Below, in pieces: positions 4,487-5,173 of a stretch of DNA of 5,173 nucleotides. This DNA is from Halovenus sp. (GTDB lineage: Archaea; Halobacteriota; Halobacteria; Halobacteriales; Haloarculaceae). Position 1 is the stretch's first letter, and each line of letters starts with the position of its first letter. The position numbers were made by a program, and so were the translations under genes. The stretch spans positions 1-5,173 of the forward strand of contig PUNZ01000135.1 in assembly GCA_003551945.1 (NCBI GenBank), given 5' to 3'. The notes under the pieces were generated by a model. That model saw only the letters and a program-made list of their open reading frames with translations. It made no database searches and was not told the DNA's origin.

Positions 4487-5173
4487 TCACCCCTCTTTGT
4501 CCAATCGAGCGATCACGTGGCCGTCGTGACCTCGACAATTACAACGATAATATGCCGCCCGATACCCGGCGCTCTTGAACGTATCAATGAGTGAATCTGC
4601 CTCCTGGCGGTCTGATATTTCCACGTTGATAATCGAGCGCTGTCCTGCTTCGAGCGCATCGATGGCAGTGCCATGATCCAGTCGTTCGGGTTGCAACGAC
4701 TCTATGAGAATCGCTTCGACAGTCCAGTCCTCGAGGTCGGGTATCTCACCAACCTCCATCGAGGTTGAAACCGTCTCGTCTTCGTAAAAATACTCGGCCA
4801 ATTTGGGACCGTCGAAGGCACGAAGCTGCTCCCGATCCGCTTCTGTGAAGCGCGTCACTATAAGAAAGAGGTCAACACCAACCCGGTCCGCGATCCGTTC
4901 GTAGGTCGACACAGTGTCGAGTGTATCGGGGGTAGCGACGACGAATGCAGTGTCGAGGGCATCAGCCCATCGCTCGAACGGTTGCTGACCTGCTTTCGCG
5001 TCTACGACAGTCCACTCTATCCCAAGTCCGTGGTTACCATTTGGCTGTTGAGCCGACTCACTGCCGACAACCCCAGCAGCTTCTCCCAGCACAGATACCT
5101 GGGACCGTCTTGAAAGTCGGTCCGCAACCAGGGTCGCGACTGTCGTTTTGCCAACGTTGCGTTCGCCAAAAAA
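4487..5173 (-). CDS. MinD/CooC-like P-loop ATPase with unusual C-terminal extension, 5' end missing
   Basis: 228 codons are visible. The frame is open to the right edge, and the GTG at 5092 is internal, because the P-loop FFGERNVGKTT lies upstream of it (residues 1-11 of the visible part). WTVVDAKAG (54-62) fits the Asp-containing switch of SIMIBI ATPases. LDTAFVVATPDTLDTVSTYERIADRVGVDLFLIVTRF (74-109) fits the MinD/CooC core, which positions partners on membranes or inserts metal ions. Two things are odd. The KGG of the deviant Walker A (KGGxGKTT) is replaced by ERN, so the signature Lys is absent. Also, about 75 residues after the core (154-228) form an extra domain ending with CNCRGHDGH (C211, C213, H216, H219), which could bind metal. 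Its pattern loosely recalls small TusA-like or SepF-like folds, but I cannot assign it. A CooC-type nickel role would suit the neighbours; this is inference only. Confidence 0.65.
   Translation of the reverse strand, partial: FFGERNVGKTTVATLVADRLSRRSQVSVLGEAAGVVGSESAQQPNGNHGLGIEWTVVDAKAGQQPFERWADALDTAFVVATPDTLDTVSTYERIADRVGVDLFLIVTRFTEADREQLRAFDGPKLAEYFYEDETVSTSMEVGEIPDLEDWTVEAILIESLQPERLDHGTAIDALEAGQRSIINVEISDRQEADSLIDTFKSAGYRAAYYRCNCRGHDGHVIARLDKEG

Noticed and set aside
4095..4529. Plus-strand ORF of 144 codons across the gene-free region
   Set aside because: The product is rich in Arg, Ser and Pro rather than acidic, overlaps the end of the ATPase gene, and the DNA is dominated by hairpins. 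It is more likely a non-coding IS end.
1..5173. CRISPR array, tRNA or rRNA gene
   Set aside because: No regularly spaced repeats, no cloverleaf with the TTC loop motif and no rRNA-like stretch were seen on either strand.

Overview
The window looks like DNA from a halophilic archaeon (class Halobacteria). The intact proteins are rich in Asp and Glu. Start sites fit leaderless transcripts, with a TATA-like box about 27 bases upstream. The TnpB and IS-end sequences are of the type that fills haloarchaeal genomes. The genus cannot be named from the sequence, and the mix of broken IS parts and metal genes suggests an accessory or plasmid-like setting.

Layout. Positions 1-1309 (minus) hold most of a TnpB gene of the IS200/IS605 (IS1341-type) group, running off the left edge. 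It is broken by a 56-base insert made of two small palindromes, and again by a one-base frameshift. Positions 1310-1557 are non-coding and carry a palindrome at the tnpB start and an IS-end-like hairpin. Positions 1558-3538 (minus) hold a two-gene unit: a COG0523/CobW-type P-loop GTPase, then cbiL, the C20-methyltransferase of anaerobic corrin synthesis. A 27-codon ORF of doubtful reality fills the gap between them. Divergent from this unit, on plus, is nikR (3638-4048), a nickel-responsive ribbon-helix-helix regulator. The 99-base divergent spacer carries an inverted repeat and a direct repeat that are good operator candidates.

Positions 4049-4486 have no convincing gene. They are strongly structured and resemble the right end plus guide-RNA (omega-RNA) region of a TnpB element in minus orientation, but without any tnpB. 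At the right edge (4487-5173, minus, 5' end missing) is a MinD/CooC-like P-loop ATPase with an unusual C-terminal extension containing Cys and His residues.

How the genes fit together (inference). NikR, the His-rich GTPase and the cobalt-corrin enzyme point to a small nickel/cobalt homeostasis locus. NikR probably controls itself and the GTPase-cbiL unit through the shared spacer. The ATPase, whose nearest known relatives include the nickel-insertion ATPase CooC, may belong to the same theme, but it is separated by IS debris and convergent to nikR. Pieces of IS200/IS605-type elements flank the metal genes on both sides, so the block may have been moved or reshuffled by such elements.
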